Source: Hydrogenophaga flava NBRC 102514
GTDB lineage: Bacteria > Pseudomonadota > Gammaproteobacteria > Burkholderiales > Burkholderiaceae_C
Direction: 5' to 3'
NCBI RefSeq assembly: GCF_001571145.1
Contig: NZ_BCTF01000021.1
Span: 47,435 to 111,434, forward strand
DNA length: 64,000 nucleotides
Shown: piece by piece, positions 47,716-56,199 of the stretch
Layout of the letters: each line of letters opens with the position of its first letter
Position numbering within the stretch: the stretch's first letter is position 1
Translations under genes and position numbers: made by a program
Notes under the pieces: model-generated
Told to the model about the DNA's origin: nothing
The model's database searches: none
What the model saw: only the letters and a program-made list of their open reading frames with translations

Positions 47716-48354
47716 ATGGCATGGACCCAAGACCAGATGGCCGCGCGTGCGGCCCAGGAACTGCAGGACGGTTTCTATGTGAACCTCGGCATCGGCATCC
47801 CGACGCTGGTGGCCAACCACGTGCCCGACCACGTCGAGGTGTGGCTGCAGAGTGAGAACGGCATGCTGGGCATTGGCCCCTTCCCCTATGAGGACGAGGT
47901 GGACGCAGACCTGATCAACGCTGGCAAGCAGACGGTGACCACCATCAAGGGCTCGTCGATTTTCGGCAGCCACGACAGCTTCGCCATGATCCGTGGCGGC
48001 AAGATCAACCTGTCCATCCTCGGTGCCATGCAGGTCACCGGCACGGGCGACCTGGCCAGCTGGATGATCCCCGGCAAGATGGTCAAGGGCATGGGCGGCG
48101 CCATGGACCTGGTGGCTGGCGTGAAGCGCGTGATCGTGCTGATGGAGCACGTGGCCAAGAAGAAGGACGGCAGCACCGACCTGAAGATCTTGCCCGAGTG
48201 CACCCTGCCGCTGACCGGCAAGGGCGTGGTCGACCGCATCATCACCGACCTGGGCGTGATGGACGTGACGCCCGAAGGCCTGAAGCTGGTGGAGCTGGCC
48301 GACGGCGTGACGCGCGAGGAGATCCAGAGCAAGACGGGTGTGCCGCTGATCTGA
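47716..48354 (+). CDS. scoB: 3-oxoacid CoA-transferase subunit B
   Basis: 212 residues. It opens with an [16 protein letters not shown] segment and carries the catalytic glutamate in [11 protein letters not shown] (about residue 47), the residue that forms the acyl-CoA thioester in this family. [16 protein letters not shown] and [18 protein letters not shown] are further typical motifs. It pairs with subunit A upstream. Acetoacetate is the classic acceptor; 3-oxoadipate is possible given the PcaC-like protein about 4 kb upstream. A bidirectional terminator follows. Confidence 0.94.
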   Translation: MAWTQDQMAARAAQELQDGFYVNLGIGIPTLVANHVPDHVEVWLQSENGMLGIGPFPYEDEVDADLINAGKQTVTTIKGSSIFGSHDSFAMIRGGKINLSILGAMQVTGTGDLASWMIPGKMVKGMGGAMDLVAGVKRVIVLMEHVAKKKDGSTDLKILPECTLPLTGKGVVDRIITDLGVMDVTPEGLKLVELADGVTREEIQSKTGVPLI

Positions 48355-48378
48355 TCGCCCGCTGGGCCCACAAAGCCA

Positions 48379-48408
48379 AAGGCCCCGCTGCTTGCGCCGC
48401 GGGGCCTT
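48379..48408. terminator. Bidirectional terminator between scoB and tRNA-Gly
   Basis: A 9-bp stem AAGGCCCCG/CGGGGCCTT (48379-48387 with 48400-48408, 12-base loop) lies 25 bases past the scoB stop. On the minus strand it follows the tRNA by 8 bases and is trailed by TTTGGCTTTG, so it can serve both transcripts. Confidence 0.75.
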
Positions 48409-48416
48409 CGTCATTC

Positions 48417-48490
48417 TGGAGCGGGTGAAGGGAATCGAACCCTCGTATGAAGCTTGGGAAGCTGCCGTTCTACCATTGAACTACACCCGC
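48417..48490 (-). tRNA. tRNA-Gly (anticodon CCC)
   Basis: A 74-nt gene including encoded CCA. Acceptor arm GCGGGTG pairs with CACCCGC, then discriminator T and CCA. The D arm is GTTC-AATGGTA-GAAC. The anticodon loop is TTCCCAA, giving anticodon CCC. The T arm is GAGGG-TTCGATT-CCCTT. The anticodon stem GCAGC/GCTTC has one C-T mismatch at pair 28-42; all other pairs are intact. The primary sequence otherwise matches the tRNA-Gly(CCC) class, which reads GGG codons. Confidence 0.95.
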
Positions 48491-48503
48491 GAAGGCGCGT
48501 AGT

Positions 48504-49982
48504 TTACTTGAGGACGTCGCCGATGCAGACGTACTTGATCTCGACGTAGTCGTCCATGCCGTAGTGGCTACCCTCGCGGCCCAGGCCGGACTGCTTGACG
48601 CCGCCAAAGGGCACGTGCTCGGTGGCCAGGATGCCGACGTTCACGCCCACCATGCCGTACTCCAGCGCCTCGCTCACGCGCGTGATGCGGCCGATGTCGC
48701 GGCTGTAGAAGTAGCTGGCCAGACCGAACTCGGTGTTGTTCGCGGCGTCGATGGCTTCCTGCTCGGTCTTGAACTTGAACACCGGCGCGAAGGGGCCGAA
48801 GGTCTCTTCACGCGCGCACAGCATGTCGGCGGTGGCGTCGGCCACCACGGTGGGTTCGAAGAACTGGCCGTCCAGGCGCTTGCCGCCCACCAGCACGCGG
48901 CCGCCCTTGGCCTGCGCGTCGGCGACGTGGCGCTCGACCTTCTGCAGCGCCGCTTCCTCGATCAGCGGGCCCTGGTTCACACCGTCTTCAAAGCCGTTGC
49001 CGACCTTGGCGGTCTTCACCTTGGCGGCGAACTTCTCGACGAAGGCGTCGTACACGCCTTCCTGCACGTACAGGCGGTTGGAGCAGACGCAGGTCTGGCC
49101 GGCGTTGCGGTACTTGCTGGCGAAGGCGCCTTCGACGGCGGAGTCGATGTCGGCGTCGTCGAACACGATGAAGGGCGCGTTGCCGCCCAGTTCGAGCGAC
49201 ATCTTCTTGACCGTGGGCGCGCTCTGCGCCATCAGGATGCGGCCGACTTCGGTGGAGCCGGTGAAGCTGATGTGGCGCACCACGTCGCTGGCGCACAGCA
49301 CCTTGCCGACGGCGATGGAGTTCTGGTCGTCGGCGGTCAGGATGTTCAGCACACCGGCCGGGATGCCGGCGCGGATCGCCAGCTCAGCCGCGGCCAGCGC
49401 CGTCAGCGGGGTCAGCTCTGCGGGCTTGATGACCACCGGGCAGCCGGCGGCCAGCGCGGGCGCGACCTTGCGCGTGATCATGGCCAGCGGGAAGTTCCAG
49501 GGCGTGATGGCTGCGCAGACGCCGATGGGTTGCTTGAGCACCATCAGTCGGCGGTTGTTGTCGAACTGCGGCAAGGTCTCGCCGTTGACGCGCTTGGCCT
49601 CTTCGGCGAACCACTCGACGAAGCTGGCGCCGTAGGCCACTTCGCCTTTGGCCTCGGCCAGGGGCTTGCCCTGTTCTGCGGTCATCAGGCGGCCCAGGTC
49701 GTCCTGGTTGGCCATCAGCAGGTCGTACCACTTGCGCAGGATGATGCTGCGCTCCTTGGCGGTCTTGTTCTTCCAGCCGGTCCAGGCGGCGTTGGCCGCG
49801 GCGATGGCCCGCTCGGCGTCGGCCGGGCCCAGGTTGGCCACATCGGCGAGCTTCAGGCCCGTGGCGGGGTCCAGCACGTCAAAGCGGCTGGCGCCCTTGA
49901 CCCATTCGCCGTTGATCAGGCCGTCGGTCTTGAGCAGGCTGGGGTCCTTGAGCAGCGAGAGGGGAGAGGTCTTCATGTCCAT
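48504..49982 (-). CDS. gabD: NAD(P)-dependent succinate-semialdehyde dehydrogenase
   Basis: 492 residues from the ATG at 49982 (a second ATG two codons later). ALDH motifs are PWNFPLAMITRKVAPALAAGC, catalytic Glu in LELGGNAPFIVFDDAD and catalytic Cys in YRNAGQTCVCSNR. The N-terminus and the closing KQSGLGREGSHYGMDDYVEIKYVCIG are those of GabD. It oxidises succinate semialdehyde to succinate. It is the last gene of the presumed ten-gene operon that begins with the GABA aminotransferase, and together those two enzymes complete the GABA route into the TCA cycle. Confidence 0.94.
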   Translation of the reverse strand: MDMKTSPLSLLKDPSLLKTDGLINGEWVKGASRFDVLDPATGLKLADVANLGPADAERAIAAANAAWTGWKNKTAKERSIILRKWYDLLMANQDDLGRLMTAEQGKPLAEAKGEVAYGASFVEWFAEEAKRVNGETLPQFDNNRRLMVLKQPIGVCAAITPWNFPLAMITRKVAPALAAGCPVVIKPAELTPLTALAAAELAIRAGIPAGVLNILTADDQNSIAVGKVLCASDVVRHISFTGSTEVGRILMAQSAPTVKKMSLELGGNAPFIVFDDADIDSAVEGAFASKYRNAGQTCVCSNRLYVQEGVYDAFVEKFAAKVKTAKVGNGFEDGVNQGPLIEEAALQKVERHVADAQAKGGRVLVGGKRLDGQFFEPTVVADATADMLCAREETFGPFAPVFKFKTEQEAIDAANNTEFGLASYFYSRDIGRITRVSEALEYGMVGVNVGILATEHVPFGGVKQSGLGREGSHYGMDDYVEIKYVCIGDVLK

Positions 49983-50030
49983 GGATGTCTCTTTGTCAGA
50001 AGTTGATTCGATAGGGTACCCGGAGGGCGA

Positions 50031-50315
50031 TCAGCGCATTTCGATTTCCACGAACACGACCTCGTGTCCGGTGGGGTTGATGACGTTGTGCTCCACGCCC
50101 ACCTGGCGCGTGTACGACTGGCCCGGGGTCAGCGGCGAGGTGCGGTTGCCTTCTGGCGTTTCCAGCAGCAGTTCCCCGCCGGTCATGGGCACGACGACGT
50201 AGTCGTGCGCGTGGCGGTGCCAGCCGGTTTCGGCGCCAGGCGGGAAGCGCCACTCGGTGACGATCACGCGGTCGTTGTCGATCTGGACGGTGGGAATGGC
50301 TTGAGGGCGGCTCAT
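50031..50315 (-). CDS. Small single-domain cupin
   Basis: 94 residues from the ATG at 50315, with AAGGAAC upstream. The cupin metal motif is visible at GAETGWHRHAHDYVVVPMTGGEL (residues ~27-49), with the second motif around YTRQVGVEHNVINPTG. Such small cupins act as metal-dependent enzymes or ligand sensors. No specific reaction can be assigned. Between the ureohydrolase and SSADH genes it could handle a labile pathway intermediate or act as an accessory binding protein; both ideas are inference from position. Confidence 0.85.
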   Translation of the reverse strand: MSRPQAIPTVQIDNDRVIVTEWRFPPGAETGWHRHAHDYVVVPMTGGELLLETPEGNRTSPLTPGQSYTRQVGVEHNVINPTGHEVVFVEIEMR

Positions 50316-50340
50316 CGGATGTTCCTTGTCAGGCAGAGGT

Positions 50341-51300
50341 TCAGCGGTACGCCACGCCGGGCAGCACGCAGAGCATTTCAAACAGCAGGTTGGCGCCCAG
50401 CAGCGCGGTGTTGCCGCTGGTGTCGTAGGCGGGCGAGACCTCGACCAGGTCGCAGCCGACCAGGTTCAGGCCGCGGCAGCCACGCACGATCTCCAGCGCC
50501 TGCGGCACGTTCAGGCCGCCGATCTCGGGCGTGCCGGTGCCGCCGGCGTAGGCCGGGTCGATGCCATCGATGTCGAAGCTGAGGTAGGTCGGTGTGTCCG
50601 GGCCGATCTTGTCGCGGATCTGCGCCATCAGCGGTGCCAGCGACTGCCACCAGACCTCGTGCGCCGGTACGATGGTGAAACCCTGCTGGCGCGGCCAGTC
50701 GAAATCTTCGGCCGAGTAGCCGCTGCCGCGCAGGCCGATCTGCCAGACCTTGTCGCCGATCAGCAGGCCTTCCTCGACGGCGCGGCGGAACGGGGTGCCG
50801 TGAGCAATGCGTTCGCCGAACATGTCGGGGTTCACATCGGCATGGGCGTCCACGTGGATCAGGGCCACCGGGCCGTGTTTCGCTTTCATGGCACGCAGGA
50901 TCGGCAGGGCGATGGTGTGGTCGCCGCCCAGCGTCAGCGGGATGCAGCCGGCTTCGATGACCGGGCGGTAGTGCTGCTCGATGATGTCGACCGACTTGAG
51001 CAGGTTGTAGGTGTTGATGGGCACGTCGCCCAGGTCGGCCACCTGCAGCGCGTCGAACGGTGCGGCGCCCGTCGCCATGTTGTAGGGGCGGATCAGGCAG
51101 GACTCGGCGCGGATCTGGCGCGGACCGAAGCGGGCGCCGGGCCGGTGGCTGGTGCCGATGTCCAGCGGGACGCCGATGAAGCCGGCGTTGAGCCCGACGG
51201 CGGAGGTGGCGACGGGCAGTCGCATCATGCTGGCCAGGCCGCCGAAGCGCGGCATCTCATTGCCGCCCAGCGGCTGGTTGAAGGTGGTGGGTTCGCTCAT
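50341..51300 (-). CDS. Ureohydrolase: agmatinase/guanidinobutyrase family
   Basis: 319 residues, the same size as Pseudomonas guanidinobutyrase (GbuA) and guanidinopropionase (GpuA). Binuclear manganese motifs are present: LGGDHTIALPIL, IHVDAHADVN and LSFDIDGIDPAYAGGTGTPE. The family hydrolyses guanidino compounds to an amine plus urea. Located between a GABA aminotransferase and SSADH, the best fit is 4-guanidinobutyrate to GABA. Agmatine to putrescine is the main alternative. Substrate assignment by context is inference. It starts 4 bases after the GNAT gene stop. Confidence 0.9.
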   Translation of the reverse strand: MSEPTTFNQPLGGNEMPRFGGLASMMRLPVATSAVGLNAGFIGVPLDIGTSHRPGARFGPRQIRAESCLIRPYNMATGAAPFDALQVADLGDVPINTYNLLKSVDIIEQHYRPVIEAGCIPLTLGGDHTIALPILRAMKAKHGPVALIHVDAHADVNPDMFGERIAHGTPFRRAVEEGLLIGDKVWQIGLRGSGYSAEDFDWPRQQGFTIVPAHEVWWQSLAPLMAQIRDKIGPDTPTYLSFDIDGIDPAYAGGTGTPEIGGLNVPQALEIVRGCRGLNLVGCDLVEVSPAYDTSGNTALLGANLLFEMLCVLPGVAYR

Positions 51301-51304
51301 GTCT

Positions 51305-51910
51305 TCAGGTGCGGGGCTTGCTCAGCTGGAAGTCCAGGTGGGATTTGACCGAGGGCCATTCGCTGGCCACGATGCTGTAGACGCAGGTGTCGCGCAGCGC
51401 GCCTTGCGCGTCGGGATGGCGGTTGATCTGGTGCGAGCGCAGCACGCCGTCGAGCTTGGCGCCCAGGCGCTCGATGCCGCGGCGGCTGGCATGGTTGAAC
51501 CAGTGGGTTCGGAACTCGACCGCGATGCAGTCCAGCGTCTCGAAGGCGTGGGCCAGCAGCAGGCGCTTGGCTTCGGTGTTGAGCGGCGTGCGCTGCACCG
51601 CCTGGCGGTACCAGGTGGAGCCGATCTCGACCCGGCGGTTGGCGGCGTCGATGTTCATGTAGGTGGTCATGCCCACGGCCTTGCCCGTGGTGTCGAGCAC
51701 GGCGAAGGGCAACATGCTGCCGGCTTGCTGCAGACCCAGGCGGCGCTGGATCTCGGCCGCCATGCCCTCGGGCGTGGGGATGGCGGTGTACCAGAGCTTC
51801 CAGAGTTCGCCGTCGCGCACCGCCTCGACCAGGTCGTCGTGGTGCTCGGCGGTCAGCGGCACCAGCTGGACGTGCTTGCCGCGCAGCGTGGTGTCTTGCG
51901 TGAAGGACAT
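51305..51910 (-). CDS. GNAT-family N-acetyltransferase
   Basis: 201 residues. The RimJ/RimL-type GNAT pattern is visible: LRGKHVQLVPLTAEHHDDL at the start, VGMTTYMNIDAANRRVEIGSTWY in the middle, NTEAKRLLLAHAFETL (acetyl-CoA region) and NHASRRGIERLGAKLDGVLR near the end. The acceptor is unknown. Inside a presumed guanidino/amine catabolic operon it may acetylate an amine substrate or intermediate, but it could also be a passenger. It lies 13 bases after the ABC permease gene and 4 bases before the ureohydrolase. Confidence 0.85.
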   Translation of the reverse strand: MSFTQDTTLRGKHVQLVPLTAEHHDDLVEAVRDGELWKLWYTAIPTPEGMAAEIQRRLGLQQAGSMLPFAVLDTTGKAVGMTTYMNIDAANRRVEIGSTWYRQAVQRTPLNTEAKRLLLAHAFETLDCIAVEFRTHWFNHASRRGIERLGAKLDGVLRSHQINRHPDAQGALRDTCVYSIVASEWPSVKSHLDFQLSKPRT

Positions 51911-51923
51911 ACGAGGTCCCGCC

Positions 51924-52742
51924 TTACTTGCGCCGCCCGCGCAGCCACTCCAGCGTCAGCATCAGCGCAGTGGTGAACAGGATCAGCAGCGTGGCGACGG
52001 CGGCGATGGTGGGCGAGATGTTTTCGCGGATGCCGGTGAACATCTGGCGCGGCAGCGTGACCTGCTCGGGCCCGGCCAGGAACAGGGTCACCACCACTTC
52101 GTCGAACGAGGTGGCGAAGGCGAACAGCGCGCCCGAGATCACGCCCGGTGCGATCACCGGCAGCGTGACGCGGAAGAACGTCTCCAGCGGGCTGGCGCCC
52201 AGGCTCAGGCTGGCCTTGACCAGGTTGTGGTTGAAGCTCTGCAGCGTCGCCAGCACGGTGGTCACCACGAACGGCGCGCCCAGCGCGGCGTGCACGATCA
52301 CCAGACCGAGGTAGGAGTCGTTCAGGCCCCAGCGCGCGAAGTACAGGTAGGCGCTGACGCCGACCACGACGATGGGCACCACCATGGGCGAGATCAGCAG
52401 GCCAGTGATGAAACCCTTGCCCAGGAACCTGGTGTTGGCCAGGCCCATGGCGGCCAGCGTGCCCAGCGTGGTCGCCAGCAGGGTGGCCAGCGGCGCGACG
52501 ATGAAGCTGTTCTTGGTGGCGCGGATCCAGTCGTCCGAATGGAACATCTCCTGGTACCAGCGCAGCGACCAGCCTTCGATGGGGTAGGCGAGGAAGGACG
52601 AGTCGCTGAACGACAGCGGGATGATCACGATCACCGGCATCAGCAGGAAGGCCAGCACGGCCAGCCCACCGGCGCGCAGGGCGAGCCAGCCGAGCTTGTC
52701 GAGCAGGGTGTAGTAGGCGGGGAAGTCGGGCAGTTTGAACAT
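51924..52742 (-). CDS. ABC importer permease, PotC type
   Basis: 272 residues with about six membrane helices. The EAA loop is seen at VKASLSLGASPLETFFRVTLP. The N-terminus FLLMPVIVIIPLSFSDSSFLAYPIEGWSLRWYQ is typical of the PotC/YdcV branch. It pairs with the permease upstream (12-base gap) to form the channel of a polyamine/opine/phosphonate (POPT)-family importer. In this operon the cargo is likely an amino- or guanidino-acid. Confidence 0.92.
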   Translation of the reverse strand: MFKLPDFPAYYTLLDKLGWLALRAGGLAVLAFLLMPVIVIIPLSFSDSSFLAYPIEGWSLRWYQEMFHSDDWIRATKNSFIVAPLATLLATTLGTLAAMGLANTRFLGKGFITGLLISPMVVPIVVVGVSAYLYFARWGLNDSYLGLVIVHAALGAPFVVTTVLATLQSFNHNLVKASLSLGASPLETFFRVTLPVIAPGVISGALFAFATSFDEVVVTLFLAGPEQVTLPRQMFTGIRENISPTIAAVATLLILFTTALMLTLEWLRGRRK

Positions 52743-52754
52743 ATGGACTCCCGC

Positions 52755-54002
52755 TCAACCGAGGCTCAGCTCGGCCTTCGAGACCTTGCGGTAGATCGAA
52801 TACAGGATCAGCGTGGTGGTCAGCAGCACGCCGCCGAGCGCGCAGGCCATGCCCCAGTTGACTTCGACGTTGGTGTATTGCGCGACGTAGTAGCTCAGCA
52901 TCTGGTCACCCGCGCCGCCCAGCAGGGCCGGGGTGACGTAGTAGCCGATGCTGGTGATGAAGACCAGCAGGCCGCCCGCGGCCACGCCGGGGTAGGTCTG
53001 CGGCAGGTAGACGCGCACGAAGGCGGCGAACGGCGCGCTGCCCAGCGAGATGGCGGCACGCAGGTAGTTGGGCGGCACCGACTTCATCACGCTGTAGAGC
53101 GGCAGGATGGCAAAGGGCAGCAGGATGTGCACCATCGCGATGATCACGCCCACGCGGTTGAACAGCAGCGGGATCGGCGCGTCGGTCAGGCCGATCCACA
53201 TGAGGAAGCGGTTGACCAGTCCGTTGTTCTGCAGCAGCACGATCCAGGCGGCGATGCGGACCAGCACCGAAGTCCAGAATGGCAGCAGCACCAGGATCAG
53301 CATCACGTTGGCCTTGCGTTCGGGCAAGGTCGAGAGCCAGTAGGCCAGCGGGTAGGCCAGCAGCAGACAGAAGAAGGTGACGACCGCGCTCATCTGGAAG
53401 GTGCGGCCCAGGATGTCGGAGAAGGCGGCCTCGTCGTCGGCCACGCGCACGATGTCGCCCTGCGGCGTGCGCTTGAGGTCGACCGCTGCCAGCAGGTAGT
53501 CGGGCGTCCAGCGCGAGCTGTTCTGGGCGATGGCCTGCCAGTAGGGCAGCTCTTCCCTGCGCGCGTCCTGCTCGATCAGTTTGGCCCTGGCCTGTTCGGA
53601 GGGAAGGTCCTTGAAACCCGAGTCTTCGGATTGCACGGCACGGTAGGTGCCCATGACCAGCGAGCGTCCACCGGGGACTTCGCTGTTGAGGCGCCGCGCC
53701 AGCACGCCGGCCTGCGCGGTGTCCTCGATCGCCGACAGGTCGGCGATCACCGCCGCGTAGGCGGCGGCGTCGGGCGGGCTGCTTCGATCCCAGCCGGCCA
53801 GCGCCTGCCCCGTGCGGGGCAGGGCGTCGGCCACTTCCGGGTTCTCCACCGCCCGCACCAGCAGCGATGCCAGCGGAACCAGGAAAAACACGACCAGGAA
53901 CGCCAGCAGCGGCAGCGTGAGCGCCACCGCGCGCTGTTTGCGGCGCCGCTCGGCGCGGCGCAGCTGCGTGGCCAGGTCCAGGGTTCCGCCGGCCATCATC
54001 AT
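52755..54002 (-). CDS. ABC importer permease, PotB type with periplasmic insert
   Basis: 415 residues, longer than ordinary PotB (~285). The extra length is a ~130-residue charged segment between the first and second membrane helices (about residues 55-185), which should lie in the periplasm. The remainder has five helices with the EAA loop around RAAISLGSAPFAAFVRVYLPQT. This extended form occurs in a POPT subfamily. It overlaps the binding-protein gene by 4 bases and pairs with the PotC-type permease downstream. Confidence 0.92.
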   Translation of the reverse strand: MMMAGGTLDLATQLRRAERRRKQRAVALTLPLLAFLVVFFLVPLASLLVRAVENPEVADALPRTGQALAGWDRSSPPDAAAYAAVIADLSAIEDTAQAGVLARRLNSEVPGGRSLVMGTYRAVQSEDSGFKDLPSEQARAKLIEQDARREELPYWQAIAQNSSRWTPDYLLAAVDLKRTPQGDIVRVADDEAAFSDILGRTFQMSAVVTFFCLLLAYPLAYWLSTLPERKANVMLILVLLPFWTSVLVRIAAWIVLLQNNGLVNRFLMWIGLTDAPIPLLFNRVGVIIAMVHILLPFAILPLYSVMKSVPPNYLRAAISLGSAPFAAFVRVYLPQTYPGVAAGGLLVFITSIGYYVTPALLGGAGDQMLSYYVAQYTNVEVNWGMACALGGVLLTTTLILYSIYRKVSKAELSLG

Positions 54003-55024
54003 TGCGCCGCCCAGGCCGAGAAGCGCTTCTCCAGGGCTTCGCCCTGGTCGGCCCAGAAGCCCACGTTGAACTGCAGCGCGTCCTTGCTGTTCGCAGGCGA
54101 GGTCGGCAGCATGCCCAGCACCTTGGTGTCCAGCTTGGTCAGCGCCTTGTTGTTCGTCGGGCCGTAGCTGATGTTCTTGGCGTATTCGGCCTGCGCATCG
54201 GCGGAGCTGGCGGCAGCGATGAACTTCAGGGCGGCGTCCTTGTTCGGCGTGCCCTTGGGCATGACCCAGTAGTCCAGGTCGTAGATGCCGCCGGTCCAGG
54301 TGATCTTGAGGTTCTTGCCTTCGCGCTGGGCGGCGTCGATGCGGCCGTTGTAGGCGGTGGTCATGGCCACGTCACCGGCGACCAGGAACTGCGGAGGCTG
54401 TGCGCCGGCTTCCCACCACTGGATGTTGGGCTTGAGCTCGGTCATCTTCTTGAAGGCACGGTCGGCGCCGTCCTTGGTGGCCAGCACCTTGTAGACGTCG
54501 GCGGGCTTGACGCCGTCGGCCATCAGGGCGAATTCGAGGTTGTAGCGGGCGCCCTTGCGCATGCCGCGCTTGCCGGCGAACTTCTTGGTGTCCCAGAAAT
54601 CGGCCCAGGTGACGGGAGCGTCCTTGAGCTTGTCGCCGTTGTAGGCCATCACGGTGGACCACACGAAGGTGCCCACGCCGCACTCGTGCACAGCGGCCTT
54701 CTGGAAGTCGGCCTTGTTGCCGATCTTGGCCCAGTCCAGCTTCTCGAACAGGCCTTCGTCGCAGCCGCGGCTCAGGTCCGGGCTTTCGACTTCCACCACG
54801 TCCCAGGTGACCTTCTTGGCTTCGACCATGGCCTTGATCTTGGCCTGCTCGCCGTTGTATTCGACGGCGGTGATCTTGCCGCCGGCCTTCTCGAAGGGCT
54901 CGAAATAGGCCTTCTTCTGCGCGGCGCCGTTGGCACCGCCGAAGTTCACCACGGTCAGGTTCTGGGCCATGGCGGGCAGGGCCACGAGGGCGGCCACGGC
55001 AATCAGCACGGGTTTGAGTTTCAT
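53999..55024 (-). CDS. ABC importer substrate-binding protein, PotD/PotF type
   Basis: 341 residues with a Sec signal peptide (MKLKPVLIAVAALVALPAMAQN). The extracellular-binding-protein fold of the spermidine/putrescine class is recognisable: LTVVNFGGANGAAQKKAYFEPFEKAGG, KVTWDVVEVESPDLSRGCDEGLFEKLDW and AYNGDKLKDAPVTWADFWDTKKF. The ligand is unknown. Operon context with a GABA transaminase, ureohydrolase and SSADH suggests guanidinobutyrate, GABA or a related amine. Confidence 0.92.
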   Translation of the reverse strand: MKLKPVLIAVAALVALPAMAQNLTVVNFGGANGAAQKKAYFEPFEKAGGKITAVEYNGEQAKIKAMVEAKKVTWDVVEVESPDLSRGCDEGLFEKLDWAKIGNKADFQKAAVHECGVGTFVWSTVMAYNGDKLKDAPVTWADFWDTKKFAGKRGMRKGARYNLEFALMADGVKPADVYKVLATKDGADRAFKKMTELKPNIQWWEAGAQPPQFLVAGDVAMTTAYNGRIDAAQREGKNLKITWTGGIYDLDYWVMPKGTPNKDAALKFIAAASSADAQAEYAKNISYGPTNNKALTKLDTKVLGMLPTSPANSKDALQFNVGFWADQGEALEKRFSAWAAQ

Positions 55025-55072
55025 GTGGAGAGTCTCCAGGGTTGAGGAACAGGGGAACGGAAAACGGAAGGA

Positions 55073-56155
55073 TCAGCGGTACACGCGCAGATGGGTGGGC
55101 GGCAGGTGCAGGTGCACCGTCTGCCCGGCCTGCATGTGGCCCAGGTGCTGCAGCGGCACCTTGACACTCATCTCGGGCTGCTCTGGCATCTGGCAGCGCA
55201 GGCGCAGGTGGTCGCCGAAATAGATCACGTCGGAAATCGTTGCGGCCACGCGGTTGCCGGCGCTGTGGCCGGCGTCCACCACGGCGATGCGCTCGGGCCG
55301 CACGCTGCACTGCACGGTGTCGCCCACCTGGGCGTGGTTGACGTTGACACCGTGCAGGTGTGTGCCGTCGGCCAGCTGCACCTCGCAGGTGTCGCCGTTG
55401 TTCTGGATCACGCGTGCATCGAGCACGGAGTTGTCGCCCACGAAGCCGGCGACGAAGCGGTTGGCGGGTGTTTCGTAGAGGCGGTCGACCTGGTCGATCT
55501 GCTGGATCACGCCTTCGTTGAACACCGCCACGCGGTCGGACATGGTCAGCGCTTCGCTCTGGTCGTGCGTCACGTAGACGAAGGTCACGCCCAGGCTGCG
55601 GTGCAGGGCCTTCAGTTCGATCTGCATGTGTTCGCGCAGCTGTTTGTCCAGTGCGCCCAGCGGCTCGTCCATCAGCACCAGCTGCGGGTCGAACACCAGG
55701 GCACGCGCCAGCGCCACGCGCTGTTGCTGGCCGCCCGACATCTGCGACGGATAACGCTGGCCCATGTGGCCCATCTGCACCATGTCCAGCGCGCGCTTGA
55801 CCTTGGTGTCGATGTCGTTCTTGTCGAGCTTTCGCACCGTCAGCGGGTAGGCGATGTTGTCCGCCACCGTCATGTGCGGGAACAGTGCGTAGTTCTGGAA
55901 CACCATGCCGAAGTTGCGCTTGTGCGGCGGGGTGCGCGTGATGGGCACGCCGTTGAGTGCGATCTCGCCCGAGGTCGGTGACTCGAAGCCGGCGAGCATC
56001 ATCAGCGTGGTGGTCTTGCCCGAGCCCGACGGGCCCAGCAGCGAGAGAAATTCCCCCTTCTGGATCTCGAGGTTGAGGTCGCGCACCACCAGGGTGTTGC
56101 CGTCGTAGGTTTTCTGCACACCGGTGAAGGTGACGAGTGCGGAGCTGGTGGTCAT
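55073..56155 (-). CDS. ABC importer ATP-binding protein, PotA type
   Basis: 360 residues from the ATG at 56155; the longer frame upstream adds an unlikely extension. It shows Walker A LLGPSGSGKTTTLMM (about residues 43-57), Q-loop FQNYALFPHM, signature MSGGQQQRVALARAL, Walker B LVLMDEPLGALD and the switch His in YVTHDQ. A C-terminal TOBE domain (about 275-355) is typical of PotA/FbpC-type subunits. It energises the importer formed by the next three genes. Confidence 0.95.
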   Translation of the reverse strand: MTTSSALVTFTGVQKTYDGNTLVVRDLNLEIQKGEFLSLLGPSGSGKTTTLMMLAGFESPTSGEIALNGVPITRTPPHKRNFGMVFQNYALFPHMTVADNIAYPLTVRKLDKNDIDTKVKRALDMVQMGHMGQRYPSQMSGGQQQRVALARALVFDPQLVLMDEPLGALDKQLREHMQIELKALHRSLGVTFVYVTHDQSEALTMSDRVAVFNEGVIQQIDQVDRLYETPANRFVAGFVGDNSVLDARVIQNNGDTCEVQLADGTHLHGVNVNHAQVGDTVQCSVRPERIAVVDAGHSAGNRVAATISDVIYFGDHLRLRCQMPEQPEMSVKVPLQHLGHMQAGQTVHLHLPPTHLRVYR

Positions 56156-56199
56156 GAAGGCTTGGGTTGTATGTAGGAGCAGGCCCGGCGGGCGGATCT

